In this document: positions 17,253 through 26,039 of the stretch, piece after piece
Layout of the letters: the number at the start of each line of letters is the position of its first letter
Numbering within the stretch: position 1 is the stretch's first letter
Origin: Sphingomonadales bacterium
Lineage (GTDB): Bacteria > Pseudomonadota > Alphaproteobacteria > Sphingomonadales > Sphingomonadaceae
Assembly: GCA_016720115.1 (NCBI GenBank)
Contig: JADJXT010000001.1
Location: 1,736,001 to 1,800,000 of the forward strand
DNA: 64,000 bases
Reading direction: 5' to 3'
Notes under the pieces: generated by a model
Database searches by the model: none
What the model was told of the DNA's origin: nothing
Seen by the model: only the letters and a program-made list of their open reading frames with translations
Position numbers and translations under genes: made by a program

Positions 17253-18631
17253 TGCAACATCTGCCAACCCGTCTTGCCCTGCCGATCAAGTGCATCGTTG
17301 CTGCTGATGGAAGTTTGCTTGCTGCCGATTCGGCTGTGCGCAGGCTGCATTTCGGCAATAACGGTGTTGAGGGCGGCGTTTTGGCTGTGCCGGGATTGCT
17401 CGAACTTGCGTCATTGTGCTGGCGCATCGGACTTCGCTTGGAACGCACCGTCTACATTGCGGACAAGGATCACGATCTTGAACTTTGGGTAGAAGCCGAG
17501 AAACAGGAAAAGGCGGTGCATCTGTCAATCACTGGATGGCACGAGCGCGTCGCAACCTACCGCCCGACATTGCCCTTACCCCAAGCGACGACGCATTTTG
17601 AATACCGAAGCGCGCTGCCTTCCATGCACGTCAATCGCAGCGGTATCATCTTGCAGGCTTCGGAATCGCTTGCGGACATATTGGGCTGTTCAGCGATTGC
17701 GGAGCAGTTTGACGATCATTTTTCGATCGTCGGTTACAGCGAGGGCCTGATTTCCCTGCTTCAGCAAGAGGCCGAAATTCCGAACCGTATCGGGATTCAA
17801 CACTTGTCTTCCAGCCGTGAGTGTTTTGCGCTTGTCGATATTATCCGTCTGGAAACGGAAGCAGTTGCAGGAGCCCGTCTGGTATTCCTGCTTAATGATG
17901 TCGCTCGGGCAGAAGCAGGTGCTGCGGAGGCGACGGCCCTGCCATCGCATTCGGGCATGGGGCTGGGGCGCCACTTCGCATCCGCTGTGCGGCAGCCGCT
18001 CGGTCGGATACTTGCCAACGCCGAAACCATTGGCTCTGAACTCAACGGACCGATCCTTGAGCAATATTCGAGTTATGCGAAGGATATCGCTTTGGCAGCG
18101 CGACATCTGTCGGAACTGGTGGGGGATCTTGAAGACCTTGATGCAATCGACAAACCCGATTTCAAGGTCGCAAAGGAGCCGGTCGAACTGGGTGACATAG
18201 CGCAGCGTGTCGCGGGCTTGTTGGCCCTGAAGGCTGCAGATCACCAGATCGAGCTTGTCGTTCCCGATCGAGAAACCAAAGGACATGTTATCGGCGAATT
18301 TCGACGGGTGCTGCAGATTGCCCTCAACCTGGTAGGCAATGCCATCCGCTATTCACCCGGCGGGAGCAAGGTCAGGATCGAAGTCGATCCCGCAGGGCCA
18401 TCGATATCGGTAATCGACGAAGGGCCCGGAATTCCAGTGGAAGACCGCGAGAGGATTTTCACCAAATTCGAGCGACTGGGCCGCTTCGGTGACGGAGGCA
18501 GCGGACTTGGTCTTTACATTTCGCGCAAGCTGGCCCGGGCTATGGGCGGTGAGCTAAGTATCGGTGCAGGCGAGGGCGGCGGCGCGAATTTTACGCTCCG
18601 CCTGCCTCCGGCCCATCCTCAGTACAATTAG
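17252..18631 (+). CDS. Histidine-kinase-like protein without the H-box histidine
   Basis: A 459-residue soluble protein. Residues about 120-215 look PAS-like, followed by a dimerisation helix pair (235-300) and a complete HATPase_c domain: N box LNLVGNA (359-365), G1 DEGPGIP (389-395), G2 GSGLGLYI (416-423). In ordinary kinases the first helix reads HELRTPL; here the aligned text is SAVRQPL (244-250), with Ser in place of His. His241 is three residues away but out of register. Autophosphorylation in the usual way is therefore unlikely. Start ATG 17252 overlaps the upstream stop; a GTG at 17210 is possible. It converges on gltA with four bases overlap. Confidence 0.8.
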   Translation: MQHLPTRLALPIKCIVAADGSLLAADSAVRRLHFGNNGVEGGVLAVPGLLELASLCWRIGLRLERTVYIADKDHDLELWVEAEKQEKAVHLSITGWHERVATYRPTLPLPQATTHFEYRSALPSMHVNRSGIILQASESLADILGCSAIAEQFDDHFSIVGYSEGLISLLQQEAEIPNRIGIQHLSSSRECFALVDIIRLETEAVAGARLVFLLNDVARAEAGAAEATALPSHSGMGLGRHFASAVRQPLGRILANAETIGSELNGPILEQYSSYAKDIALAARHLSELVGDLEDLDAIDKPDFKVAKEPVELGDIAQRVAGLLALKAADHQIELVVPDRETKGHVIGEFRRVLQIALNLVGNAIRYSPGGSKVRIEVDPAGPSISVIDEGPGIPVEDRERIFTKFERLGRFGDGGSGLGLYISRKLARAMGGELSIGAGEGGGANFTLRLPPAHPQYN

Positions 18632-19914
18632 CGCTTTTCAACCGGCAGGTAAGTACGAGCTGTCGGACCAGTGTAAAGCTGGCGCGGACGGCCGATTTTC
18701 TGGCCGGGATCCGAAATCATTTCATTCCACTGTGCGACCCAGCCAACGGTGCGGGCAAGCGCGAACAGCACGGTGAACATCGTGGTCGGGAAACCAATCG
18801 CCGAAAGAATGATGCCCGAATAGAAATCGACGTTCGGGAACAGCTTCTTTTCGATGAAATAGGGATCGTTCAGTGCCATTTCTTCAAGCTGCATTGCGAC
18901 TTCGAAGATTGGGTCGTTGACCTTCAGCGCTGCGAGAACTTCGCGCACCGTCTTCTGCATCACCGTCGCGCGCGGATCATAATTTTTATACACGCGGTGG
19001 CCAAAGCCCATCAGGCGGAACGGATCATTCTTGTCCTTGGCGCGGGCGATATAGTGCGGAATCTTGTCGGGCGTACCGATTTCGCGCAGCATATTGAGCG
19101 CGGCTTCGTTGGCACCGCCATGCGCCGGGCCCCAAAGGCAGGCGATACCGGCTGCGATGCAGGCAAAGGGATTGGCGCCCGACGAACCGGCAAGGCGAAC
19201 TGTCGAGGTTGACGCGTTCTGCTCATGGTCGGCATGCAGGATGAAAATACGGTCCAGTGCCTTCTCTACTGCGGGAATAACTTCATATTCCTCGGCAGGA
19301 ACACCAAAGGTCATGCGCAGGAAGTTGCCTGTGTAAGACAGCTTGTTGTCCGGATAGATGAACGGCTGACCAACCGAATATTTGTAAGCCATCGCAGCAA
19401 TGGTCGGCATTTTCGCGATCAGTCGGTGGCTGGCGATCTTGCGCTGTACCGGATCGGCGATATCGGTTGAGTCATGGTAGAAGGCGGAGAGCGCACCGAC
19501 CACGCCGCACATGATTGCCATCGGGTGCGCGTCACGGCGGAAACCGCGGTAAAAGGTCGAAAGCTGCTCATGCAGCATCGTGTGACGAGAGATTGTGTAG
19601 CTGAAGTCGCTAAGTTCCTGCTTCGATGGCAGTTCGCCGTTGAGCAGCAGGTAAGAGACTTCCATGAAGCTGGACTGCTCCGACAGTTCCTCGATCGAGT
19701 AGCCGCGGTGCAGCAACACACCCTGATCGCCGTCGATATAGGTCAATTGCGATTCACAGCTTGCCGTTGAGGTGAAGCCGGGGTCGAAGGTGAAGCAATC
19801 GGTCTGGCCGTATAATTTGCGGATATCCAGAACATCCGGACCCACAGTCCCCGATATGACGGGCAGTTCGACCTGCTGGTCACCCAAGTTTAGAGTCGCA
19901 ACCTTATTAGTCAT
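18628..19914 (-). CDS. gltA: Citrate synthase
   Basis: A 428-residue type II (hexameric, Gram-negative type) citrate synthase, joining oxaloacetate and acetyl-CoA at the entry of the TCA cycle. Active-site blocks are seen: HADHEQNASTSTVRLAGSS, GPAHGGANEAAL and MGFGHRVYKNYDPRA. The ATG at 19914 has GGA at a suitable distance and gives the expected MTNKVATL start; a GTG five codons upstream is an alternative. It is transcribed away from comEC. Confidence 0.96.
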   Translation of the reverse strand: MTNKVATLNLGDQQVELPVISGTVGPDVLDIRKLYGQTDCFTFDPGFTSTASCESQLTYIDGDQGVLLHRGYSIEELSEQSSFMEVSYLLLNGELPSKQELSDFSYTISRHTMLHEQLSTFYRGFRRDAHPMAIMCGVVGALSAFYHDSTDIADPVQRKIASHRLIAKMPTIAAMAYKYSVGQPFIYPDNKLSYTGNFLRMTFGVPAEEYEVIPAVEKALDRIFILHADHEQNASTSTVRLAGSSGANPFACIAAGIACLWGPAHGGANEAALNMLREIGTPDKIPHYIARAKDKNDPFRLMGFGHRVYKNYDPRATVMQKTVREVLAALKVNDPIFEVAMQLEEMALNDPYFIEKKLFPNVDFYSGIILSAIGFPTTMFTVLFALARTVGWVAQWNEMISDPGQKIGRPRQLYTGPTARTYLPVEKR

Positions 19915-20194
19915 TTGCGTTCCATTCACTCATTTGGCCGGGGAAAGCCGATTCTGTAAAACTCGTGCAAAACTGCCAAAATATCTTTCTTTTTTATGGC
20001 TTTGGCAGCCGTGCCCGAGGCGGGAGACGAAAATGGCGACACGGATCGAGTGCAGCTCGCCCATGCCCCCTGTCGGCGCCTCATTGCGCAGTTTTCGCGG
20101 GCGCGTCAAGGGCGTCAGATTCGGCTTGTTCAAGCCTGAATTTGAAGGATAAAGAAGCGGGTGGTGGCGTAATGGCAGATGATTGGCCACATAA
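19915..20194. other. Divergent gap between gltA and comEC
   Basis: These 280 bases must hold the promoters of gltA (left) and comEC (right). I see no gene, strong hairpin or known binding site. In several alphaproteobacteria gltX lies between gltA and comEC; it is not present here. Confidence 0.5.
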
Positions 20195-22420
20195 ATGCTC
20201 GCCGCTGATATTTATCCCTCAACCCATGCGTCCGCCCATACGGTCGATGAAGAGACGCACCGCTTTCAGTTGCTGGAAAACTGGCTGGAGCAAGAACGGG
20301 AAGCGTTGCCATTGTTTGTCCCGGTTGCGTTGGGCTGCGGCATCGCATTCTGGCAAATTTACGGAACATCAATTTGGTTGGCACTTTACGCAGCCTGCAT
20401 GGGTATTGCTCTCTGCGGATTTGCACTGAAAAATACGCTGCGCATGGCGCGGATATTGATTCTGGGATCGATGCTCGTTGCGCTCGGATTCTCTACAATC
20501 TCGCTGAAATCGGCGTGGCGAGGCGCCAAGCAGATCGATGCGCCGTGGATTGGAGTCATTCACGGCAGGATAGAAGGCGTTGAGGATGTCTCCGCCCGCG
20601 GTCTGCTGCGATACAGCATAGGTGTTGGCGGGAATGGCGACTTGCCTGCCGTCGTCAGGGTGAATGTCGAAAAGGCAGATATGGGTAACCAATTCGCGTC
20701 GGGCGACGCCATCTCGGTCAAAGTCCGCCTCATGCCACCGCCGGGGCCGGCACTTCCTGGCGGCTATGACTTTGCCCGAACGGCCTGGTTTGAAGGCATC
20801 GGCGCGACAGGTCGGGCGCTGGAGCCGCCCCGGCTGATCGAACGTGCCGCGAAGAGTGGGGATAGCTGGAACAGCGCGCGCAACCGGCTGTCGGCAAAAA
20901 TTCAGAAAGCCCTTGGCGCAGAGACCGGACCGATTGGCAGCGCGCTGCTCGTCGGTGCGCGCGGGGCCATTGATGAGAGCGATGCGGAAGCGCTGCGAAA
21001 CTCGGGAATGGCGCACTTGCTGTCGGTCAGCGGACTGCACGTGACCGCGATCGTTGGCGCCAGCTTTGTGCTGGCTGCCGCATTGCTTTCCCTATGGCCC
21101 TGGTTCGCGCTGCGCGTGCGTGTTCCGCTGGTTGCTGCGGGATTTTCCGCGCTGGTCGCAATATTCTACACGCTGCTGACGGGCGCTGAAGTTCCGACGG
21201 TTCGCGCCTGTTTTGCAGCGCTGGCGATACTGGCCGCGCTGGCATTGGGCCGTGAAGCATTGTCGTTGCGTCTGCTGGCTGCTGGCGCGACATTTGTCCT
21301 CCTGTTCTGGCCCGAAGCGCTGGCAGGGCCCAGTTTCCAGCTCAGTTTTGCTGCCGTGGCAACAATCATTGTGTTGCACGCCAGCCCGTTTGTGCGGGGC
21401 CTGACCGCCCGCCGTGAGCAGGCGGTGGTGATGCGGTGGTTGCGCGGTTTGGCAATGCTTCTGATTACCGGGCTGGCCATCGAACTGGTTTTGGCACCTA
21501 TTGCGCTGTTCCACTTTCACAAGAGCGGACTTTATGGCGCGTTGGCCAACATCGTTGCCATACCGTTGACCACCTTCGTCATCATGCCTGCCGAGCTTTT
21601 GGGACTGTTCGCCGACCTTGTGTATTCGGGTTGGGGCGCGCCATTCTGGTGGCTTGCCGCAAAAGGTATCGGCAGCATAATCTGGATTGCGCATGCGGTA
21701 AGTTCTGCCCCCGGAGCAGTAGCCTATCTGCCTGAAATGCCGGTATGGGCCTTTGGAACAACGATATTGTCAGCGTTCGTTGTCGCAGCATTCCGCACGA
21801 AATGGCGATGGGTGGCAATGTTGCCGTTGATGGCAGCAACATTTGCCATGCTGTCCGCACCGCGGCCCGATATGCTTCTGACAGGAGACGGGCAACATCT
21901 GGCTGTTATTTACGATGGCGGCAAACTCGCCCTGTTGCGTTCACGCGCAGGCGACTATTCCCGAACCATTCTGGGGGAGACAGCGGCGGTTGGCGAGCAG
22001 GCGGTCGATCTGGATGACATGCCGGGCGCCATTTGCAATCCGGATGCCTGCGCCTTCGTGTTGCAAAAGGACGGGCGCAATTGGAGCATCCTTGCCTTGC
22101 GCTCAAACCATATGATTCCGGCAATGGAGCTATCGGCCGCCTGCAGGCGGGCCGATATTGTTTTTAGCGCGCGCAGACTGCCTTGGGGCTGTAAGCCGCG
22201 ATGGCTGAAAGCGGACAAGGCGCTGCTGGAACGAACCGGCGGTCTGGCATTCTACATGCAGGAGGCGCGCGTAGATACCGTTGCCGAGGACAACGCCCAT
22301 CACCCCTGGTCAATCTATTCGGACGAGCGGCTTCGTTTGCTGGCAGACAGAAGGGCAAAAGAAAAAGCGGCGAGAAAGGCCCCGCCGCTTTTGAAAAATG
22401 ATATGCCGAAACCTCAATGA
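20195..22420 (+). CDS. comEC: ComEC/Rec2 family DNA-uptake channel protein
   Basis: A 741-residue polytopic membrane protein. After a short cytoplasmic start come membrane helices, a DUF4131-like periplasmic segment (about residues 110-220) and the Competence domain with LLVGARGAIDESDAEALRNS and MAHLLSVSGLHVTAIVG. Members of this family form the inner-membrane channel for single-stranded DNA uptake. The C-terminal part (about 555-741) corresponds to the metallo-beta-lactamase-like domain but has no HxHxDH motif, as in many ComEC proteins outside Firmicutes. The 3' end overlaps convergent lexA by seven bases. Confidence 0.88.
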   Translation: MLAADIYPSTHASAHTVDEETHRFQLLENWLEQEREALPLFVPVALGCGIAFWQIYGTSIWLALYAACMGIALCGFALKNTLRMARILILGSMLVALGFSTISLKSAWRGAKQIDAPWIGVIHGRIEGVEDVSARGLLRYSIGVGGNGDLPAVVRVNVEKADMGNQFASGDAISVKVRLMPPPGPALPGGYDFARTAWFEGIGATGRALEPPRLIERAAKSGDSWNSARNRLSAKIQKALGAETGPIGSALLVGARGAIDESDAEALRNSGMAHLLSVSGLHVTAIVGASFVLAAALLSLWPWFALRVRVPLVAAGFSALVAIFYTLLTGAEVPTVRACFAALAILAALALGREALSLRLLAAGATFVLLFWPEALAGPSFQLSFAAVATIIVLHASPFVRGLTARREQAVVMRWLRGLAMLLITGLAIELVLAPIALFHFHKSGLYGALANIVAIPLTTFVIMPAELLGLFADLVYSGWGAPFWWLAAKGIGSIIWIAHAVSSAPGAVAYLPEMPVWAFGTTILSAFVVAAFRTKWRWVAMLPLMAATFAMLSAPRPDMLLTGDGQHLAVIYDGGKLALLRSRAGDYSRTILGETAAVGEQAVDLDDMPGAICNPDACAFVLQKDGRNWSILALRSNHMIPAMELSAACRRADIVFSARRLPWGCKPRWLKADKALLERTGGLAFYMQEARVDTVAEDNAHHPWSIYSDERLRLLADRRAKEKAARKAPPLLKNDMPKPQ

Positions 22421-23118
22421 TAGCGACGAAGCAATCCGGCGAGCCGTCCCTGCACTTCAACCTCGTTCGCGTCATAATATTGCGGGTCATAGCTGCTGTT
22501 CGCGGGATCGAGCCGGATGCGCCCATTTTCGCGGCGGAGGTATTTGAGCGTCGCCTCTTCACCGCGCACCAGCGCCACAACGATTTCGCCATCGCGCGCC
22601 GTCTGCGTCTTGCGGATCAGGGCGTAGTCGCCATCGAGAATGCCGGCCTCGACCATTGAATCTCCCGATACTTCGAGCGCATAATGCTCACCCGAACCCA
22701 GCAGCGCCAAGGGCACCGATAGCGAGTTCTGGCCTTCCAGTGCCTCGATCGGAACGCCTGCCGCGATCTTGCCATGCAGGGGGATTTCGATGACGTCATT
22801 GGCAGCGACCGGCAAAGTCTTTTGCGGGGCAGGGCGATGTTCGCTGATGCTGACCACCTTGTTGTTGACGGCTTCATCCTTCGAAAGACCGCGAGCCGAA
22901 CCGCCATCGGGCATCTTGACCACTTCGAGCGCGCGGGCACGGTTGGCGAGGCGACGGAGAAAACCGCGTTCTTCCAAGGCGCCGATCAGGCGGTGGACGC
23001 CCGATTTGCTCTTGAGATCGAGCGCTTCTTTCATTTCCTCGAAAGATGGAGAAATACCTGTCGCTTCGAGGCGTTCGTGGATGAACATCAGGAGCGAGTG
23101 CTGCTTGGCGGTCAACAT
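22414..23118 (-). CDS. lexA: LexA repressor
   Basis: A 234-residue SOS repressor. The N-terminal winged-helix domain (residues 1-65) is followed by a linker and the S24 self-cleavage domain. The scissile Ala120-Gly121 bond, nucleophile Ser154 (SGDSM) and Lys192 are all present. RecA filaments trigger self-cleavage after DNA damage. The ATG at 23118 gives the family start MLTAKQH; the longer frame begins with TTG. A LexA box lies 20 bases upstream, which indicates autorepression. Confidence 0.97.
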   Translation of the reverse strand: MLTAKQHSLLMFIHERLEATGISPSFEEMKEALDLKSKSGVHRLIGALEERGFLRRLANRARALEVVKMPDGGSARGLSKDEAVNNKVVSISEHRPAPQKTLPVAANDVIEIPLHGKIAAGVPIEALEGQNSLSVPLALLGSGEHYALEVSGDSMVEAGILDGDYALIRKTQTARDGEIVVALVRGEEATLKYLRRENGRIRLDPANSSYDPQYYDANEVEVQGRLAGLLRRYH

Positions 23119-23137
23119 GGTTTGTTCCAATGCTGTT

Positions 23138-23181
23138 GAACAGATGTGGAACGATTAGGAAACAAATAGGGTGGTTGTCAA
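23138..23181 (-). promoter_or_regulatory. lexA promoter with LexA box
   Basis: GAAC-N7-GAAC at 23138-23152 is an exact alphaproteobacterial LexA box. Reading leftward, a perfect TTGACA -35 hexamer lies at 23181-23176 and a weak -10 (CTAATC) at 23158-23153, 17 bases apart. The box covers the start-site region just downstream, so LexA would block its own promoter. Confidence 0.8.
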
Positions 23182-23203
23182 GAGGCCGTCATTCAGAAGA
23201 ATT

Positions 23204-24385
23204 CTAGCTATGTAACGGGTAGTAGGGCACTTCACCGTGGGCAGGAGTGAATCCGACATCGGCAGGGCGTATTATCAAGGCATTAGCGCTCGAGAGCGCA
23301 GCCAGCATGGCACTGTCGTTGACGCCCACGGGTGTCAAAACGCCATCGACAAGCCTTGCGCGCAGATGGTCGGTTCGCGGCCCATTGGGCGGCAGATCCA
23401 CGCCTGTTTTCGCGGTGAGTCGCTGCGGCAACGGGTCTGCCGCACCGGACAGATGCGCGATCAGCGGGCGCAGATAGAGCATGGCGGTGACAAAGGCCGA
23501 AACCGGATTGCCGGGCAGGCCGAGCGCCACCGCGTCGCCCAGACGGCCCGCAATCACGGGTTTTCCGGGGCGCATCGCGATTTTCCAGAAAACGATTTCG
23601 CCCCCAGCGGCCTTCAGGGCAGGCACGATCAGGTCGTGATCGCCAACCGACGCGCCGCCGGTGGTGACGATGATGTCATGTCCGGACAATGCCGCAAACT
23701 GTGCCGTCAGCGCCTCCAGATTATCCGCTACTGCCGGAAACTCGTTCAATTCCACCGGAAGCCCGCGCAGCATCGCGGCCAGCATCACGCCGTTGGAGGC
23801 CGGAATCTGGTCCTCGGCACAGGCCTGCCCGGGGGCAACCAGCTCATCGCCGGTCGAAACCAGCGCCACCTTCAGCCGCCGCCGAACCGCCAGTTCGCCA
23901 TGGCCTGCCATCGCCGCGAGCGCGATATGCCGTGCGTGCAGCTCGGCCCCCTTCGGAACGACGACCGTGCCTTGCCGGAAATCCCCGCCCGCTTCTCGCA
24001 CATTCTGCCCGGCCTTTTTGGGGGCATCGCCGGTCAGCGTGACGATATCGCCATCGCGCGCGACATTTTCCTGGATGATGACGGTATCGGCGCCTTCGGG
24101 AACAAGCGCACCGGTGAAGATGCGCACGGCCTGCCCGGCACCGACAACACCGGCAAAGCGGCGGCCCGCCGCGCTTTCACCGATCAGATTCCACGGCCCG
24201 GCGCCATCGGCGTGGCGGATGGCATAGCCATCCATCGCTGAAAGATCGCGGGCCGGTTGCGTGCGCAGCGCCACTATGTCCGCCGCTGCCCAGCGCCCAG
24301 CCGCGTCGGCAAGCGGAACGGTTTCCACCGCGACCGGTTCCTTCAGCGCGAAAATCCGCGCCTGCGCTTCCTCGACGCTGATCAT
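23204..24385 (-). CDS. moeA: Molybdopterin molybdotransferase MoeA
   Basis: A 393-residue enzyme that inserts molybdate into adenylylated molybdopterin, the last common step of Moco synthesis. Visible family blocks are AMDGYAI near residue 50, the TTGGASVGDHD segment near residue 243 and the LGLPGNPVSAF segment near residue 294. Its ATG overlaps the moaC stop (ATGA), so the two are translated together. The 3' end is followed by the lexA promoter region. Confidence 0.95.
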   Translation of the reverse strand: MISVEEAQARIFALKEPVAVETVPLADAAGRWAAADIVALRTQPARDLSAMDGYAIRHADGAGPWNLIGESAAGRRFAGVVGAGQAVRIFTGALVPEGADTVIIQENVARDGDIVTLTGDAPKKAGQNVREAGGDFRQGTVVVPKGAELHARHIALAAMAGHGELAVRRRLKVALVSTGDELVAPGQACAEDQIPASNGVMLAAMLRGLPVELNEFPAVADNLEALTAQFAALSGHDIIVTTGGASVGDHDLIVPALKAAGGEIVFWKIAMRPGKPVIAGRLGDAVALGLPGNPVSAFVTAMLYLRPLIAHLSGAADPLPQRLTAKTGVDLPPNGPRTDHLRARLVDGVLTPVGVNDSAMLAALSSANALIIRPADVGFTPAHGEVPYYPLHS

Positions 24386-24852
24386 GCGGCGCTCCAGTCG
24401 CCCGATTTGCCGCCGCTCTTGGAAAGCAGCCGCACACCTGAAATTACCATGCCCTTGTCGACGGCCTTCGCCATATCATAGATGGTGAGCAGCGCGACTG
24501 AGGCGGCGGTCAACGCCTCCATCTCGACCCCTGTCTGCCCGGAGAGGCGGGCGAGGGCGGTGACGCGGATGCCGCCCGCTTCAAAATCGAAATCCACTGC
24601 AACCTTGGAGAGTGCGAGCGGATGGCAGAGCGGGATGAGATCGCTGGTCCTTTTTGCCGCCATGATGCCCGCAATCCGTGCGGTGGCGAGGACATCGCCC
24701 TTCTTTACCGCACCTTCGCGGATCGCCGCCAGCGCCTCTGCAGACATGACGATGTGCCCTTCGGCAACGGCTTCGCGGATGGTGGCATTTTTGGCGGAAA
24801 TATCGACCATCGCGGCGTTGCCCGCTTCGTCGAGGTGGGAGAGTTTGGTCAT
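24382..24852 (-). CDS. moaC: Cyclic pyranopterin monophosphate synthase MoaC
   Basis: A 156-residue enzyme of molybdenum cofactor synthesis acting after MoaA on the GTP-derived intermediate. Characteristic motifs are MVDISAK (residues 15-21), LIPLCHPLAL (about 72-81) and TGVEMEALTA (about 106-115). The ATG at 24852 gives the normal N terminus; the frame runs 16 codons further upstream without support. It forms a two-gene operon with moeA; the other Moco gene in the window, moaB, is 20 kb away. Confidence 0.96.
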   Translation of the reverse strand: MTKLSHLDEAGNAAMVDISAKNATIREAVAEGHIVMSAEALAAIREGAVKKGDVLATARIAGIMAAKRTSDLIPLCHPLALSKVAVDFDFEAGGIRVTALARLSGQTGVEMEALTAASVALLTIYDMAKAVDKGMVISGVRLLSKSGGKSGDWSAA

Positions 24853-24904
24853 GTCAGTGCTAATGCCTCGGGCGGGGTCTGGAGTCGAGATATTGTGCAA
24901 TTCA

Positions 24905-25047
24905 GGTTCACCCGAGGCCGCGAAGATGGCAGCTTAAATTTGCGCTTTGCGCATTTACCCCTGCACGGCGTCAAGTTTGACCTGTGCTTAAGATAGAAAT
25001 CGGCTTTTTCCGAAAATCGCTGCCATCTTCGTGGCTTCGTGTGAAAC
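24905..25047. repeat. Inverted repeat pair A
   Basis: Arms at about 24905-24933 and 25019-25047 are inverted copies with roughly five differences in 28 bases; the inner 12 bases (GAAGATGGCAGC) match perfectly. The 85-base interior has no reading frame of note. The right arm has the outward-facing theme CTTCGTGGCTTCGTGTGAAA, which resembles in style the terminal repeat of the GxxExxY cassette near 60 kb (CTCTGCGGTCTCTGCGTGAA). Confidence 0.75.
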
Positions 25048-25064
25048 AAATATAGCGAAGGCGA

Positions 25065-25075
25065 GGGGGGGGGGG
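25065..25075. repeat. Run of eleven G
   Basis: A homopolymer of eleven G between the two inverted-repeat pairs, outside any gene. Such runs vary by slippage during replication and during sequencing. Confidence 0.9.
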
Positions 25076-25086
25076 AACTCGTGATT

Positions 25087-25241
25087 ATGTCACCCGAAGC
25101 ACCGAAGCACCGAAGAACCAAAGACGCTGGCGTCAGCCAGCATGGTCATTTGCTACGGCAAGGCTTTGGATGAACAATTTATCAAAACTGCGCTTCGCGC
25201 GAATCGCGTCCCCTTCGGTTCTTCGGTGCTTCGGGTGACAT
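25087..25241. repeat. Inverted repeat pair B
   Basis: Arms at 25087-25123 and about 25213-25241 are inverted copies built from CACCGAAG/GAACC units; the left arm has one extra 8-base CACCGAAG unit. The outer bases (ATGTCACCCGAAGCACCGAAG) match almost exactly. The 90-base interior carries no recognised gene. It lies directly downstream of trpC and may act as its transcription end. Confidence 0.75.
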
Positions 25242-25259
25242 CCTTATCGCAGCAAAAAA

Positions 25260-26039
25260 CTAAGCCCCGGTCAGCAACGCCTTTGTAGCCGCCTCGACAT
25301 CGGCTTGACGCATCAGGCTTTCGCCCACCAGAAAGGTCCACACCCCGCTCTGCGCCATCCGCAGGCAATCGGCGTGGCTGACAATGCCGCTTTCGCATAC
25401 CAGTAAGACCTCGTCGGGAACCATCCCCGCCAACCTTTCGGTAGTGCCAAGATCGACCTCGAACGTCTTGAGGTTGCGGTTGTTCACCCCGATCAGCCGC
25501 GTTTGAAGGCGGGTCAGCGCGCGTTCCATTTCCGCCTCGTCATGCACCTCGACCAGCACGTCGAGGCTGTGCTCGCGTGCAGCCGCCTCGATCTCCGCCA
25601 TTTCGGCATCTTCCAGCGCGGCGACGATGATCAGGATCGCATCCGCCCCCATCGCCCGCGCTTCCGCGCATTGCCAGGGATCGACCATGAAATCCTTGCG
25701 GATCACCGGCAGGTCGCACGCCGCGCGCGCGGCGATCAGAAAATCCTCATGCCCCTGAAAATAAGGCGCATCGGTCAGCACCGAAAGGCAGGCGGCACCC
25801 CCGGCCTGATAGGCGCGGGCATGGGCGGGCGGATTGAAATCGGCGCGGATCAGGCCCTTCGACGGGCTTGCCTTCTTGATCTCTGCGATCAGCGCAAAGC
25901 CGGTTTCAGCCTTGGCGCGCAGTGCCGCCTCAAACCCGCGCACAGACGTCGGGGCGGGCCAGTGAGAAAGGCCCAGCGGTTTGCGTTGCGCAACTTCGGT
26001 GCGCTTGGTCACGCAGATTTCGGTGAGTTTGTCGGCCAT
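25260..26039 (-). CDS. trpC: Indole-3-glycerol phosphate synthase
   Basis: A 259-residue TIM-barrel enzyme of tryptophan synthesis that closes the indole ring of CdRP. Key blocks are IAEIKKASPSKG near residue 61 (catalytic Lys), VIRKDFM near 120, and IGVNNRNLKTF near 188. Monofunctional, with no fused TrpF. ATG 26039 overlaps the trpD stop; the longer frame reaches back into trpD. Last gene of the leftward trpE-G-D-C set. Confidence 0.96.
   Translation of the reverse strand: MADKLTEICVTKRTEVAQRKPLGLSHWPAPTSVRGFEAALRAKAETGFALIAEIKKASPSKGLIRADFNPPAHARAYQAGGAACLSVLTDAPYFQGHEDFLIAARAACDLPVIRKDFMVDPWQCAEARAMGADAILIIVAALEDAEMAEIEAAAREHSLDVLVEVHDEAEMERALTRLQTRLIGVNNRNLKTFEVDLGTTERLAGMVPDEVLLVCESGIVSHADCLRMAQSGVWTFLVGESLMRQADVEAATKALLTGA

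Larger units (their letters stand above)
24853..25259. other. Gene-free stretch between moaC and trpC
   Basis: About 400 bases with no credible gene. It holds two pairs of inverted repeats (listed separately), a run of eleven G at 25065-25075 and presumably the leftward promoter of moaC-moeA. The stop of trpC lies at its right edge, with no clear terminator hairpin other than the repeat arms. Confidence 0.7.

Noticed and set aside
19930..20194. Possible remnant of gltX between gltA and comEC
   Set aside because: No glutamyl-tRNA synthetase motif (HIGH or KMSKS type) can be read in any frame; the gene is simply absent here.
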